A DNA stretch of 64,000 nucleotides from Streptomyces achromogenes (GTDB lineage Bacteria > Actinomycetota > Actinomycetes > Streptomycetales > Streptomycetaceae): contig NZ_JAUSYH010000001.1 in the NCBI RefSeq assembly GCF_030816715.1, positions 186,001 to 250,000 of the forward strand, given 5' to 3'. The position numbers were made by a program, and so were the translations under genes. The notes beneath the pieces were generated by a model. That model had not been told where the DNA came from. It searched no databases and saw only the letters and a program-made list of their open reading frames with translations. Of the stretch, positions 26,054-34,677 are shown piece after piece. Within the stretch, counting starts at the first letter, position 1. Each line of letters opens with the position of its first letter.

Positions 26054-27489
26054 GGGCGCGTCTTGGCCGGCCGCGCCCCGGCACCGGAGCTGCCACGGGC
26101 CTGACCGACACGGCCCGCCGGATCATCCGGCTCAACTACGGCTTCCAGCTGTTGTTCAACCTGCTGTGGTGGATGCCGGTGTTCTACGCCTACCAGAAGG
26201 CGGCCGGCCTCTCGGACGGGCAGATCTTCGGCATCCAGAGCATCTACTACGTGGCCTTCTGCCTGCTGGAGATCCCGACCGGGCTGATCGCCGACCGGAT
26301 CGGCACCCGCAACTGCCTGCGGCTCGGCGCGGTGGTGATGACGGCCGCGAACCTGGCCCCGGTGGTCAGCGCCTCCTACACGGGGTTCCTGATCCACTTC
26401 CTGGCCATCGCCGCCGGCCGGTCGCTCACCTCGGGCGCGGCGAGCGCCTACCTGTACGACGGGCTGCGGGCGGAACGGTGCGGCGAGCACTACCTTCGGG
26501 CGGAGGGCACCGCGCGGGCACTGGGGCTGGCGGCCAAGGTGGTGTGCTGGCCGCTGGTCGGGCCGTTGACGGCTCTCGCGCACCCGGCCCCGTACGTGCT
26601 CAGCGCGGCGAGCGCGGCAGGCTCCCTCGTCTGCGCCGTGCTGCTGCCCCGCCTCGCCGGAGCGGAAGCCGGAGCGGACACCGGCCGGGATGGCGGCGGG
26701 CGGCGGGGCAGCGCCTTCCTGCGGGACGCGGGGACCGCGCTGCGCTGTGTCGCCTCCTCGCCGTGGCTGGCCCTGGTGATGGTGCAGGGCGTCGCGGTCT
26801 TCACCCTGTCGCGCATCTGCCAGGTCAACCTCTTCCAGCCGATCCTGCTGGACCACGGCATCGGCGAGGCATCGCACGGTGGGGTGCTGGCCGCCATGAC
26901 CGTGGCGGAGGCGGTGGCGTCCGCGCGGCCCCAATGGCTCAGCCGCAGACTGCCGCCGGTCGCCTGGGTGTCCGTCCTCAGCCTCGCGCTGGCGGGCACC
27001 CTGGCGGCCATGACCCTCGGCGGGCCGTGGACCGTCGTCGTGCTGCTCTGCCTGTTCGCCGCCGCCACGGGGTTCGCGTTCCCGGTCCAGCGCAAACTGG
27101 TCAACGACGCTGTCCCCGCGCACGCACCGCGGGCCACCCTGCTGTCGGTGGAGAGCATCGTGGACCGCGCGGTGTGCGCCCTGGCCGCGATCGCCGCGGG
27201 CGCGTACCTGTCCGCCGGGCATCTGGACGCCCTGCTGTGGCACAGCGCGCTGGCCACGGCGTTGCTGCTCGGGGCCTTCCAACTGCTGCTGCGCAGCGGC
27301 GTGGTCGCCCGTGCCGGCCGTGACGGGAATAGGGCACTTCCGACGCCGACGTGCGGCAACGCGGGAGCCGATGGCCCCGCGTCTGCGGAAGTGGGCGACG
27401 GTACTCCCGCCCTGGCGGACACGGGGGACGCCGGCCGCAAGAAGGCCCTCGAACCGGGCCAGACCCCGCAGAGACCACGAACGACCTGA
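26050..27489 (+). CDS. MFS transporter
   Basis: 479 residues from a GTG at 26050 overlapping the previous stop by four bases. About twelve membrane segments are visible; the MFS motif between segments 2 and 3 is GLIADRIGTRNCLRLG. The last 60 residues are a hydrophilic, low-complexity tail. As third gene of the coupled cassette it likely exports the product or provides self-protection. A strong hairpin follows at 27522. Confidence 0.85.
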   Translation: MRARLGRPRPGTGAATGLTDTARRIIRLNYGFQLLFNLLWWMPVFYAYQKAAGLSDGQIFGIQSIYYVAFCLLEIPTGLIADRIGTRNCLRLGAVVMTAANLAPVVSASYTGFLIHFLAIAAGRSLTSGAASAYLYDGLRAERCGEHYLRAEGTARALGLAAKVVCWPLVGPLTALAHPAPYVLSAASAAGSLVCAVLLPRLAGAEAGADTGRDGGGRRGSAFLRDAGTALRCVASSPWLALVMVQGVAVFTLSRICQVNLFQPILLDHGIGEASHGGVLAAMTVAEAVASARPQWLSRRLPPVAWVSVLSLALAGTLAAMTLGGPWTVVVLLCLFAAATGFAFPVQRKLVNDAVPAHAPRATLLSVESIVDRAVCALAAIAAGAYLSAGHLDALLWHSALATALLLGAFQLLLRSGVVARAGRDGNRALPTPTCGNAGADGPASAEVGDGTPALADTGDAGRKKALEPGQTPQRPRTT

Positions 27490-27521
27490 CGGCCTGACAA
27501 CCGTGGCGCAGGCACCGATCC

Positions 27522-27557
27522 GTCGTCGTACGCCCCGGATCAGGGGTGTACGACGAC
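27522..27557. terminator. Strong bidirectional hairpin terminator
   Basis: GTCGTCGTACGCCCC and GGGGTGTACGACGAC form a 15-bp stem with one G-T pair and a 6-base loop, between the convergent MFS gene (ends 27489) and HAD-like gene (ends 27600). Confidence 0.8.
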
Positions 27558-27572
27558 GGGCGGTCCGGGCGA

Positions 27573-27596
27573 CGGCTGCGGCTGCGGCTGCGGCTG
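27573..27596. repeat. (CGGCTG)x4 hexanucleotide repeat
   Basis: Four exact units immediately before the stop of the leftward HAD-like gene, in the same gap as the hairpin. Simple slippage-prone sequence. Confidence 0.85.
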
Positions 27597-27599
27597 CGT

Positions 27600-28238
27600 T
27601 CAAGTGAGGCGACAGCCGAGGAGTTCGACCAGTCCCGCCGGCAGGAATGCGGGCCGGTGCGGCAGACCGACCTGGTACGACACGAAGCCCAGCGAGGACG
27701 CCACGGACACCTCCTGGGCAGTCTCCGCCTGGTAGACGACCCGGCAGCCGGCCGAGTCCTCCTTGGCGCGCTGCCACAGGACCGGGGACGGCTTGCGTTC
27801 GGCCTCGGTGCGCGGCGTACGGATCCGGTCGCCGAAGTCTGCCCAGGCGAAGGCCGCCGGACCCCGCCACGTCGCGTCGACCTCCGTCCGGAGCCGGGCG
27901 GCGCGCTCGGCGTCGGTCGTACCCCAGGAAGGCGGGACATTGGTGATCAGGCCGACTTCGACGTGGCGTTCCCGCAGGGTCCGCAGGTACGAGGCCGCCC
28001 CGGGCAGGTAGGTGGTGCTGCCGTCGGCGGCGGTGTGCACCAGGGTCTCCCCCAGGTCGAAGTACACGACGGGACATGCCCGTTCGCCGTGCCCGGGCAT
28101 GGTGGCGGCCGCACCCTGGCCCTTCCCGGCCTCCTCGGGGGCGGCCGCGGTCACCGGCGTGCAGAGCACCGTCGACACCAGGGCCGCGCCCAGTGCGAGG
28201 CCCAGACGGGTCGAACTCTTGTCAACGGATCCGTTCAT
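27600..28238 (-). CDS. Secreted HAD-superfamily-like protein
   Basis: 212 residues from ATG 28238; a GTG two codons upstream (28244) with AAGGGG close by is an alternative. The N-terminus is a signal peptide with a hydrophobic core and an Ala-rich cleavage region near residue 33 (PVTAAAPEE). Residues 57-80 resemble HAD motif I (VVYFDLGETLVHT), then GLITNVP fits motif II and RKPSPVLWQRA motif III. The second catalytic Asp of DxD is Gly here, so phosphatase activity is doubtful. Secretion of such a domain is unusual. Alone on its strand, with a terminator behind it. Confidence 0.7.
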   Translation of the reverse strand: MNGSVDKSSTRLGLALGAALVSTVLCTPVTAAAPEEAGKGQGAAATMPGHGERACPVVYFDLGETLVHTAADGSTTYLPGAASYLRTLRERHVEVGLITNVPPSWGTTDAERAARLRTEVDATWRGPAAFAWADFGDRIRTPRTEAERKPSPVLWQRAKEDSAGCRVVYQAETAQEVSVASSLGFVSYQVGLPHRPAFLPAGLVELLGCRLT

Positions 28239-28680
28239 GTGCACCGTCACCCCTTCGATGTCATAGGCATGACACGCTAACGCTCCTGTGGTCCATCGGC
28301 GGGCCGAACCCACTACAGCTCGACGCGATCACGACCTTGTCGCCGACGTGACGGAGGCCGTCGCCGACGACCGTCTCCGAAGGGAACGGCCGTACGCCGC
28401 AACTGTGTCGACGAGCGTCACGCCCTGCTCGGCAGTCGTCCGGAGAAGGACGAGCATGCCGGCACTCCCGTGCCCGTGCCCGCGCCCGAACTGCGGGGGG
28501 CTGGGCGGAGAGCCGAAGTCGTGGACCGCGTTTCCGGCTGCCCGTTGCCCACGACACATGTCCGGTGCTACCTGGCCGCACACTCGGGCAGCCCCGGCGC
28601 TTCACGCCGGGAAACGCTCTCGGTCAGGGCAACCGAGAAACCGTCCTCGAACCCGTGATCACGCCGTCTAGGGTGGCCTG
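28239..28680. other. 442-bp intergenic region
   Basis: Holds the upstream region of the HAD-like gene and the leaderless-type promoter of the next gene (TAGGGT at 28669-28674, six bases before its GTG). Open frames here look non-coding. No repeat or RNA gene recognised. Confidence 0.4.
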
Positions 28681-29103
28681 GTGAGGCTTGAACTGCGGGA
28701 ACGATGGGGCGGACAGCCTTTGTGGGCGCGTCGGGTTCGCGCGGTGTACTTGATCGGATTCCTCGAAGGGTTCTGCTCCCACGTTCTCGATCTGGTCCGT
28801 GGCGGCATCCACGCCTATGCGTCGTTCCCTCAGGTTCCCCTGCAAGTGTTCTTCGTCAGCTTGGTGGTACTGGATCCGCTGGCCGCCGTGCTGGTCGGAC
28901 TGGTGCGACGGGAAGGGTCCTGGCTGGCAGCCACCGTGATGGTGATGGACGTCAGCGCGAACTGGTGGGGCAACCGTCATTGGCTACAGGATGATCCTGC
29001 GAAGCTGTTCTGGCTGGCGCCCATCACCCTCTTCGCCCTGTTCGTCGTCGCGCTCTCGCTCCCCTTGCGTCGCGCGGCCGCCGGGGCGGCAGGCACGCTC
29101 TGA
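28681..29103 (+). CDS. Small integral membrane protein
   Basis: 140 residues from GTG 28681. Three to four membrane segments: around VYLIGFLEGFCSHVLDL, VPLQVFFVSLVVLDPLAAVLVGL, TVMVMDVSANWW and FWLAPITLFALFVVALSLPL. No family recognised. A TANNNT hexamer (TAGGGT) lies six bases upstream of the GTG, which fits a leaderless transcript and supports this start. Confidence 0.65.
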   Translation: MRLELRERWGGQPLWARRVRAVYLIGFLEGFCSHVLDLVRGGIHAYASFPQVPLQVFFVSLVVLDPLAAVLVGLVRREGSWLAATVMVMDVSANWWGNRHWLQDDPAKLFWLAPITLFALFVVALSLPLRRAAAGAAGTL

Positions 29104-29627
29104 GCGACATCGGAACTCACCGATATCCAGAGGCCCACAGGACCTCTGGCGGCATCCGAACTCGACGACAAACGACTCTCGTTGAGAGCGATGCGGCCAG
29201 TCGATGTTCAGGGGAAGGGGCTCTGACCCGCCTTCCGAGCGGTTGTTACGGAGAGTCAGATCTTCGGAGCCGTCTGAGGGCGGTTCGGATGGGCGCGAAG
29301 TCGCGTTGAGGTGAGTTCCAGGGACCGGTTGCCACTCGACGCGTGGATGTCGAGTCCTGCGTATGACGGACGGGCAGCCGTGCAGGTGCGGAATCGGCGG
29401 CGCGGAGATCACTCACAGATGCGTTCCAGCGTGCCGGGGCCCCAGGTCGAGGGACCATCGAAGGGGGCTTTCCGCCGCACACTCCAGACCTCGCCGGGGT
29501 CGGCCGAGAGGTGCCGCACCCCCCATCCGGATGGCCGGGGGCGACGGCCCCGGTTCCGCGCCGCGGACGGTCCACCGATGAGTTTCCGGCGGACGTGCCG
29601 TCTACCCGTCGACGAAGGGAGCGCACC
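29104..29627. other. 524-bp intergenic region
   Basis: Between the small membrane protein and the RibD-C reductase. Frames across it show no consistent codon bias. I see no repeat, operator or RNA gene. The leader of the next gene carries AAGGGAG seven bases before its ATG. Confidence 0.4.
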
Positions 29628-30233
29628 ATGCGCAAGATCATTGTTTGCACGTTCCTGACCCTTGACGGCGTCATGCAGGCGCCGGGTGGTCCGGACGAGG
29701 ACGCTGAAAGCGGGTTCGAGCACGGCGGCTGGCAGAAGCCGGTTGTCGACGACGAGGTCGGCGCGGCCATCGCCGATTGGTACGAGCACTCCGACGCGAT
29801 GCTGCTCGGCCGCAAGACGTACGAGATCTTCGCGTCGTACTGGCCGACCGCCGATCCCGAGAATCCGTTCACCCATCGGATGAACAGCATGCACAAGCAC
29901 GTGGCGTCTCGGACCCTGACGTCCGTCGAGTGGCAGAACTCCACGCTGCTCCAGGGCGACACCGTCGAGGCGGTACGCAAGCTGAAAGCGTCCGACGGCG
30001 GCAACCTCAACGTCGTCGGCAGCGGCGACCTCGCCCAGACCCTCATGCGGCACGACCTCGTCGACGAGTACCGGCTGACCATCCACCCGGTGATCATCGG
30101 CACCGGCAAGCGGCTGTTCGCCGACGGCGCGATCCCCACTGCGCTGGAACCGGTCAGCGTCTCCACGACCAAGGGCGGCACCGTCGTCGGCGTCTACCGG
30201 CCGAACGGCAAGCCCAGCTACGACAGCTACTAG
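29628..30233 (+). CDS. RibD C-terminal / dihydrofolate-reductase-like protein
   Basis: 201 residues, ATG with AAGGGAG upstream. Family motifs: N-terminal MRKIIVCTFLTLDGVMQAPGG, LLGRKTYEIFASYWP, KHVASRTL, NVVGSGDLAQTLMRHDLVDE and HPVIIGTGKRLF. These proteins bind NADPH in a DHFR-like fold; most have no known substrate. Full length. A shortened relative lies at 39131. Confidence 0.85.
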   Translation: MRKIIVCTFLTLDGVMQAPGGPDEDAESGFEHGGWQKPVVDDEVGAAIADWYEHSDAMLLGRKTYEIFASYWPTADPENPFTHRMNSMHKHVASRTLTSVEWQNSTLLQGDTVEAVRKLKASDGGNLNVVGSGDLAQTLMRHDLVDEYRLTIHPVIIGTGKRLFADGAIPTALEPVSVSTTKGGTVVGVYRPNGKPSYDSY

Positions 30234-30317
30234 TCTTCTGAGTCAGGAACTCGTCCTGAAGTTCTGGCCCAACGCTCAAGTACCAGTCGCACGTTGACTG
30301 AACGGAGTCCAACAGCC

Positions 30318-30777
30318 ATGCCGGACACAACCTCGGCCGACCTCGGCCCTCGTGAGGTCTTGGCCCGCTACCAGCAGGCGATGCTCGACAAGTCCGCGGA
30401 CGACCTGGCCGACCGGTACGCGGTCGATGCCGTGCACGAGTTTCCCTTCTTCTTCCCCGGCATGCCTGAGCGCTACTAGGGGCGTGAAGAGGTCCGCGCG
30501 GACTATCGAGCGGCCTGGGGTGCAAGCCCGGCGCAGCCGAAGGAGATCCGCGAAGTCGTCGTGCATGAGAACACCGACCCGGAGGTGATCGTCGTCGAGC
30601 AGATCGTCTCCGGGACCGTGACCACGGGCGGCCGGTCCTTCGACTTCCCCGGCCTCCTCGTGATCCGTCCGGAACAGCCGGATCGTGCATGTCCGTGACT
30701 ACATGGACGGGCTCGGTGTGGCTCACGCGACGGACCGACTGACCGCCGTGGCCGCCAGCCTCGGCAAGCACCCCTAG
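30318..30777 (+). pseudogene. Broken SnoaL-like (NTF2-fold) protein gene
   Basis: The reading starts MPDTTSADLGPREVLARYQQ and runs to FPGMPERY, where TAG at 30477-30479 interrupts; the same frame continues after it as GREEVRADYRAAWGASPAQP through FDFPGLLVIR. At about 30666 the frame must shift to give RNSRIVHVRDYMDGLGVAHA and the natural stop at 30775. So one in-frame stop and one frameshift break an otherwise continuous ketosteroid-isomerase-like protein of ~152 residues. Sequencing error could explain one lesion but hardly both. Confidence 0.8.
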
Positions 30778-31480
30778 CCTCTGACACCGGACGCATTCAT
30801 CCAGCCAGTCCAGGTTCCCGTGGCCGCTGGGGCAGCGTTCGGCGTGTCGGTCGTGGCGTGGTCCCAGTGGCCGATCAGGTCGCGGTAGAGGGCGCAGTCG
30901 ACCATCAGACGGTCATGAGTGCCCAGGTGGCGGCGCGGGCCGCCCAGCACGAGGACGAGGTCGGCGCGCAGGGCGGAGCTGATCCGGTGGGCGCAGACGA
31001 TCAGGGTGGCGGGGCAGACATCGAAAGCAGGTTCGACTACGCGGCCGGGTCGAGATGGCAGGTGGCCTCGTCCAGCAGGAGCAGCCGGGCGGGGGAAGCA
31101 GGCGCGGACCAGAGCGATCAGCTGGCGCTCCCCTGCGGCGAGCAGGGCCGGGTCCGCCGTGCGTCGTCGCCGCCCAGGCACTCGGTCAGGGGCCGCTCCG
31201 ACGGCGTCGACTGCCGCCAGATGGGTGCCCGGCGTGAGGGTGAGGCAGAGGTCTCGGACGACGGGTTCGGCCGGCCTGGCGTAACCGAAGGTGACACCGC
31301 AGAGCTCGACGCCGCCGTCCTTGGGCAACCGCTCCCCCGGCACGGGCGGTCGTGTGGACGGCCGTCCAGGAGCAGGTCGAGGCCGGCGGTGAACCGATCG
31401 CGGTCGGCGTGGCCGCGCACATCACATGGGGCACCCCCGGCCACTCCCCCATATCCCCGTCCCCAGAACCACCCCACACC
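30774..31480 (-). pseudogene. Degenerate ABC transporter ATPase remnant
   Basis: Fragments of an exporter-type ATPase appear in several frames: GGVELCGVTFGYARPAEPVV, a Walker A position with no intact GxxGxGKS, then AAGERQLIALVRACFPRP and ATLIVCAHRISSALRADLVL near the C-terminus, ending in TWTGWMNASGVRG. The Walker B/Q-loop part is frameshifted. Its stop overlaps the end of the SnoaL-like relic. Non-functional. Confidence 0.7.
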
Positions 31481-31563
31481 CCATCAGGCAGCGAACGTCC
31501 ATGAGCGCGCTGATGCCTCCGGCGCGCTGCGGAAAGGCAGGCTTCACTCCATGGTCAGGCGCC

Positions 31564-32412
31564 TTACCGGCGGACCGCCGAGATCAGTCCGCCGGGCCGT
31601 TCCTCGCGCCGCGGCGGGGTGTCGATCGGGCGGCCGTAGGCGGCAGCGCGCTCGCGCAGAGTGTGGCAGTCGGCCTCCCAGCCATGCCCGGCCAGCCGGC
31701 CCACCGGGTCGTCCGGCATCTCCGAGACCCACATGGACGCCGCCGATCCCGGAACGGCGTCCGCGCCGAAGCGCTCGATCACCCCGCGCGAGCCCCACGT
31801 CAGCCCCATCCGACTGCCTGCCGCCGACTGCGCGCTGATCCGGGCCAGCAGCAGTTCCACCGCGTCCTCCGGCAGATAGATCAGCAGCCCTTCGGCGATC
31901 CACACGGTCGGCGCCGCCGGGTCGTGCCCTGCGGCGGCCAGCGCGCCTGGCCAGTCCTCACGCAGATCCACCGCGACGGTGATCCGCTCGCAGCGGGCGA
32001 CGGCCCGCTCCTGGCGCAGCACCGACGCCTTGAAATCCAGTGGCTCGGCAGTGTCGACCTCGAACAGCCGGGTACCCCCGGGCCAGTCCATCCGGAAGGC
32101 CCGGCTGTCCATGCCGGCGCCGAGCGACACGACCTGCCGTACACCGGACGCGGACGCCTGCTGCAGCAGGTCGTCGAGGAACTTCGTCCTGATGACGATG
32201 GAGAACGAGACGGCAAGCCGGCGGCGACGCGCGGCCTCGTCATCCGCCGGCGGCGAAGAGGGCCACAGGCCGCCTGCGGTGGCGAAGGCCTGCGCCAGTG
32301 GGTCGCGGAACAGCGCGTTCTCCCGCTCGCTCTCCAACGCCCGCACCCTGGCCACTCCCACCGCCGTGGCCCACACTCCCGACGGCTGTACCCACTCCTG
32401 CTCATCAGTCAC
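31564..32412 (-). CDS. SAM-dependent methyltransferase (leucine carboxyl methyltransferase-like family)
   Basis: 282 residues from GTG 32412. SAM-binding motif VVSLGAGMDSRAFR (about 92-105), acidic FEVDTAEPLDFK, and VWIAEGLLIYLPEDAVELLL mark the TIGR00027-type family common in actinobacteria. N-terminal TAVGVARVRALESER is also typical. TAGGGT sits six bases upstream of the GTG, as for the gene at 28681, suggesting a leaderless transcript. Substrate unknown. Confidence 0.85.
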   Translation of the reverse strand: MTDEQEWVQPSGVWATAVGVARVRALESERENALFRDPLAQAFATAGGLWPSSPPADDEAARRRRLAVSFSIVIRTKFLDDLLQQASASGVRQVVSLGAGMDSRAFRMDWPGGTRLFEVDTAEPLDFKASVLRQERAVARCERITVAVDLREDWPGALAAAGHDPAAPTVWIAEGLLIYLPEDAVELLLARISAQSAAGSRMGLTWGSRGVIERFGADAVPGSAASMWVSEMPDDPVGRLAGHGWEADCHTLRERAAAYGRPIDTPPRREERPGGLISAVRR

Positions 32413-32672
32413 CGCGCCACCCTAGAAGATCGATTCCAAAGGGCCTGGTGGGGGAGGGAGATTCATGCGCGGCCGGCCAGCCAGCCACGGTGCTGTTGGC
32501 GTGCCGGTCTCCGCCGCGGTTGATGCAGCGGCGGTCGGTGCGACCCGTACAGTGCCGTGGGCGCGGGTGTCCATGCCTGTCCTCACACACCGAGATCGGA
32601 CGCCCCCGCGCCATGTGCGCAGGCCACCCTGTGGACTCGTTCAGGGATCGAGGGCGGCCTCCGCTGCGATAA

Positions 32673-33611
32673 CTATGCGGCGTGTTCATTTCGCAGGGCC
32701 TGTATGAGCCAGGGGTACACCGGGATGAGGTTCGGTACTACCTGCCAACCGTTGACGATCCACACCAGCCGCCAGTACCGGTCCACCCTGGGATCGTGTG
32801 CCTCTTCGAACCGCTGGGCCATCCAGTCCCGGAATTCCGTGTCAGGGGTACGCGCGAACACCTCGGCGAAGCGGTGCACAAGGTCGTCGATGACAGGTGC
32901 GGCCCTGTTGCTGAGCGGGTCGATGCCCGACTCCATGACCTCGGCCACCTTCTGACGGGTGCACTTCATCAGTTCCTCGCCCGCTTCGCTCTCGATGTCG
33001 AGCGGGTGCCCGGCGGCCTGCCACATGGCCATCCGGCGCATCCGGGCCCGGAAGTCTTCGTCGCCGACCAGCCCGGCGAGCTCCACCCACGCGGCGATCT
33101 GCTCGCTGGACGGATCATCGGGAAGGTCGGGAGTAGCAGCGCGAACCATGGCCACGGCAGCCGGGTCGGCATCCATTGTGCCGAAGGTGTCGTCCATGAA
33201 ATCGTCGATCAGACGTCGGCGTTCCTCGCCGGACAACTGCGTGAGCCTGTGCATGAGCTTGATCTCCTCGGGATCGGACCCGCGTCCGGCCACGACTCGC
33301 AGAACACTCCGACGCAGTTGCAGCACCCGGATCTGGACGTCCATGGCGTCGGCGTGCGCCGCGGCGACTTCCGCCACCGAGAGCTCGCGGTCCAGTACCC
33401 GTCGAATCGTGGCCAAGTCCATGCCCAGTTCGCGCAATGTGCGCAGAAGTTCCAGACGAAGCAGTGCGTCGAGGTCGTAGAGCCGATAACCGGCGGGACT
33501 ACGGGTGGTCGGCGCTACCACCCCCGAATCGGAGTAGAACCGGATGGTCCTCACGGACAAGCCGGTCCGCCGGGAAAGCTCCCCGATCGAGCAGAGGGTC
33601 GTAACGTCCAT
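32673..33611 (-). CDS. MerR-family transcriptional regulator
   Basis: 312 residues from ATG 33611. N-terminal winged HTH CSIGELSRRTGLSVRTIRFY and the MerR wing TTRSPAGYRLYDLDALLRLE, followed by a dimerisation helix and a long helical C-terminal effector domain (about 130-312) of the TipA-like kind, without metal-binding cysteines. A MerR-style dyad lies just upstream, so it is probably autoregulated. Ligand likely an organic molecule; target beyond itself unknown. Confidence 0.88.
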   Translation of the reverse strand: MDVTTLCSIGELSRRTGLSVRTIRFYSDSGVVAPTTRSPAGYRLYDLDALLRLELLRTLRELGMDLATIRRVLDRELSVAEVAAAHADAMDVQIRVLQLRRSVLRVVAGRGSDPEEIKLMHRLTQLSGEERRRLIDDFMDDTFGTMDADPAAVAMVRAATPDLPDDPSSEQIAAWVELAGLVGDEDFRARMRRMAMWQAAGHPLDIESEAGEELMKCTRQKVAEVMESGIDPLSNRAAPVIDDLVHRFAEVFARTPDTEFRDWMAQRFEEAHDPRVDRYWRLVWIVNGWQVVPNLIPVYPWLIQALRNEHAA

Positions 33612-33626
33612 GTCCCCCACTCTGCT

Positions 33627-33645
33627 GTCTCCAGTGACTGGAGAC
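33627..33645. promoter_or_regulatory. MerR-type operator in the regulator's own promoter
   Basis: GTCTCCAG and CTGGAGAC, perfect 8-bp arms with a 3-base spacer, 15 bp upstream of the ATG. On the minus strand it lies between a TTGAGT -35-like element and CAGAGT at 19-bp spacing, the long spacer expected of MerR-activated promoters. Confidence 0.7.
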
Positions 33646-33794
33646 TCAAGACTATGCCCCAGCCGGCCCCGCCTGCGGACGCACTGGAGGTGAGGGAGCA
33701 ACCGGCTGAAAGATCCGTCACGGACCATCCGTCATCAGACACTCCGCTATTTCCCTGCATAGGACAACGGACAATCGCTTTCCGAGACTCGAAG

Positions 33795-34181
33795 CTACAC
33801 GCTGTCGGGTGGGATGGGCGTGGCCTGGTGGTAGTACATCTGCCAGGCTGCGTTCGCACCCTGCTTGCGCCAGAGCGAACTGCGCCGTGCCCGGTTTCCC
33901 TCCAGCGTGGTCTCGTAGGTGAGGTGCACCAGTCCGGGGGCCAGCAGGACACCGGTGAACTTTGAAGGCTCGTAGCGCGGACCGCTTACTGCGGCACCGT
34001 CCATCTCGGGCATCGCGGCAAGCATCTCGTCATACGTCCACCGTCGCCCCGAAGCGCCGACCTCTGTGAAGTTCGGATCCAGTAGCTGTCGGACAAGCGA
34101 GCGTGAACTGCGAACACTGGGGTCCATGAGGCGCAGCTCGCCTGCGATCGCCTCATGCACCGCATCTGATTCTTGGCTCAT
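33795..34181 (-). CDS. SnoaL/DUF4440-like NTF2-fold protein
   Basis: 128 residues, intact. N-terminal helix (HEAIAGELRLMDPSV), then FTEVGASGRRWTYDEML and C-terminal strands (RRSSLWRKQGANAAWQMYYHQ), the usual DUF4440 pattern of cone-shaped NTF2-fold proteins. Members include hydrolases, cyclases and binding proteins; no active-site assignment is possible. Upstream of the MerR gene on the same strand with a 180-bp gap. Confidence 0.75.
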   Translation of the reverse strand: MSQESDAVHEAIAGELRLMDPSVRSSRSLVRQLLDPNFTEVGASGRRWTYDEMLAAMPEMDGAAVSGPRYEPSKFTGVLLAPGLVHLTYETTLEGNRARRSSLWRKQGANAAWQMYYHQATPIPPDSV

Positions 34182-34369
34182 GCAGGCATCTTCGCCCAGG
34201 AAGCCGAGTTCACCGCAACCGAGTTACCCCCCCCCAGCGAATCATCTTGGCGCCGGTCGGCGCAGGGACGGGTGCGACCACCGTCGATCTCGTGAGTACC
34301 GCACGCTGATCATGGGACGGTGACCCAGCGCATATCACCCGTGTCGATCGAATCCCGACGGTGGGAGAC

Positions 34370-34404
34370 GACGGCCCGGCCGAGTTCGAATCCGCCGGGC
34401 CGTC
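34370..34404 (-). terminator. Hairpin downstream of acyl-CoA dehydrogenase region
   Basis: An 11-bp perfect stem (left arm GACGGCCCGGC-like at 34370-34380, right arm 34394-34404) with a 13-base loop containing GTTCGAA. It follows the leftward acyl-CoA dehydrogenase and short membrane ORF, so it could end that transcript. Confidence 0.5.
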
Positions 34405-34459
34405 AGCCAGCGGCACAAACGACCACGACCGGCGTGGCAGGCTGGAACGGTGCTGATTG

Positions 34460-34600
34460 TCAGCCGGTCGGCTCAGTGCGGCGCCGCAGTACGTCCCGTA
34501 CGAATGTGCACGAAGCGCTGAGGAAGATCACAACTCCAGCGACAAGCAAGAGGGATGACACCCCGGAACGGCAGTCGCGAACGGCGAGAACGAGCAGCAT
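34460..34600 (-). CDS. Possible short membrane protein, perhaps frameshifted
   Basis: 46 residues from an ATG with no ribosome site: MLLVLAVRDCRSG, a hydrophobic helix SSLLLVAGVVIFLSAS, then a basic tail ending RRRTEPTG. The frame is blocked upstream, but a 7-bp unit (ACGCCGA) is repeated three times at 34614-34634; removing one copy would join it to VSALISAF in the frame above and give a two-helix protein beginning at a GTG. So it may be a slippage-broken gene. Weak evidence. Confidence 0.3.
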   Translation of the reverse strand: MLLVLAVRDCRSGVSSLLLVAGVVIFLSASCTFVRDVLRRRTEPTG

Positions 34601-34613
34601 CGCACCGGCAACG

Positions 34614-34634
34614 ACGCCGAACGCCGAACGCCGA
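34614..34634. repeat. 7-bp unit repeated three times
   Basis: Three exact ACGCCGA copies. Because seven is not a multiple of three, a gain or loss of one unit shifts frame in the short membrane ORF next to it. Confidence 0.85.
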
Positions 34635-34677
34635 GATCAGAGCACTCACGCCGAGACGTGCCCAGAAACCCCCGGTC

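Noticed and set aside
26041..28077. 678-codon leftward frame across the MFS gene
   Set aside because: Arg/Gly/Ala-rich noise antisense to a clear membrane protein; the terminator at 27522 lies inside it.
29246..30181. 311-codon frame antisense to the RibD-C reductase
   Set aside because: Shadow frame opposite a gene with clear family motifs.
34380..34400. GTTCGAATCC-like segment suggesting a tRNA T-loop
   Set aside because: No acceptor, D or anticodon stems fit around it; it is the loop of a GC-rich hairpin.
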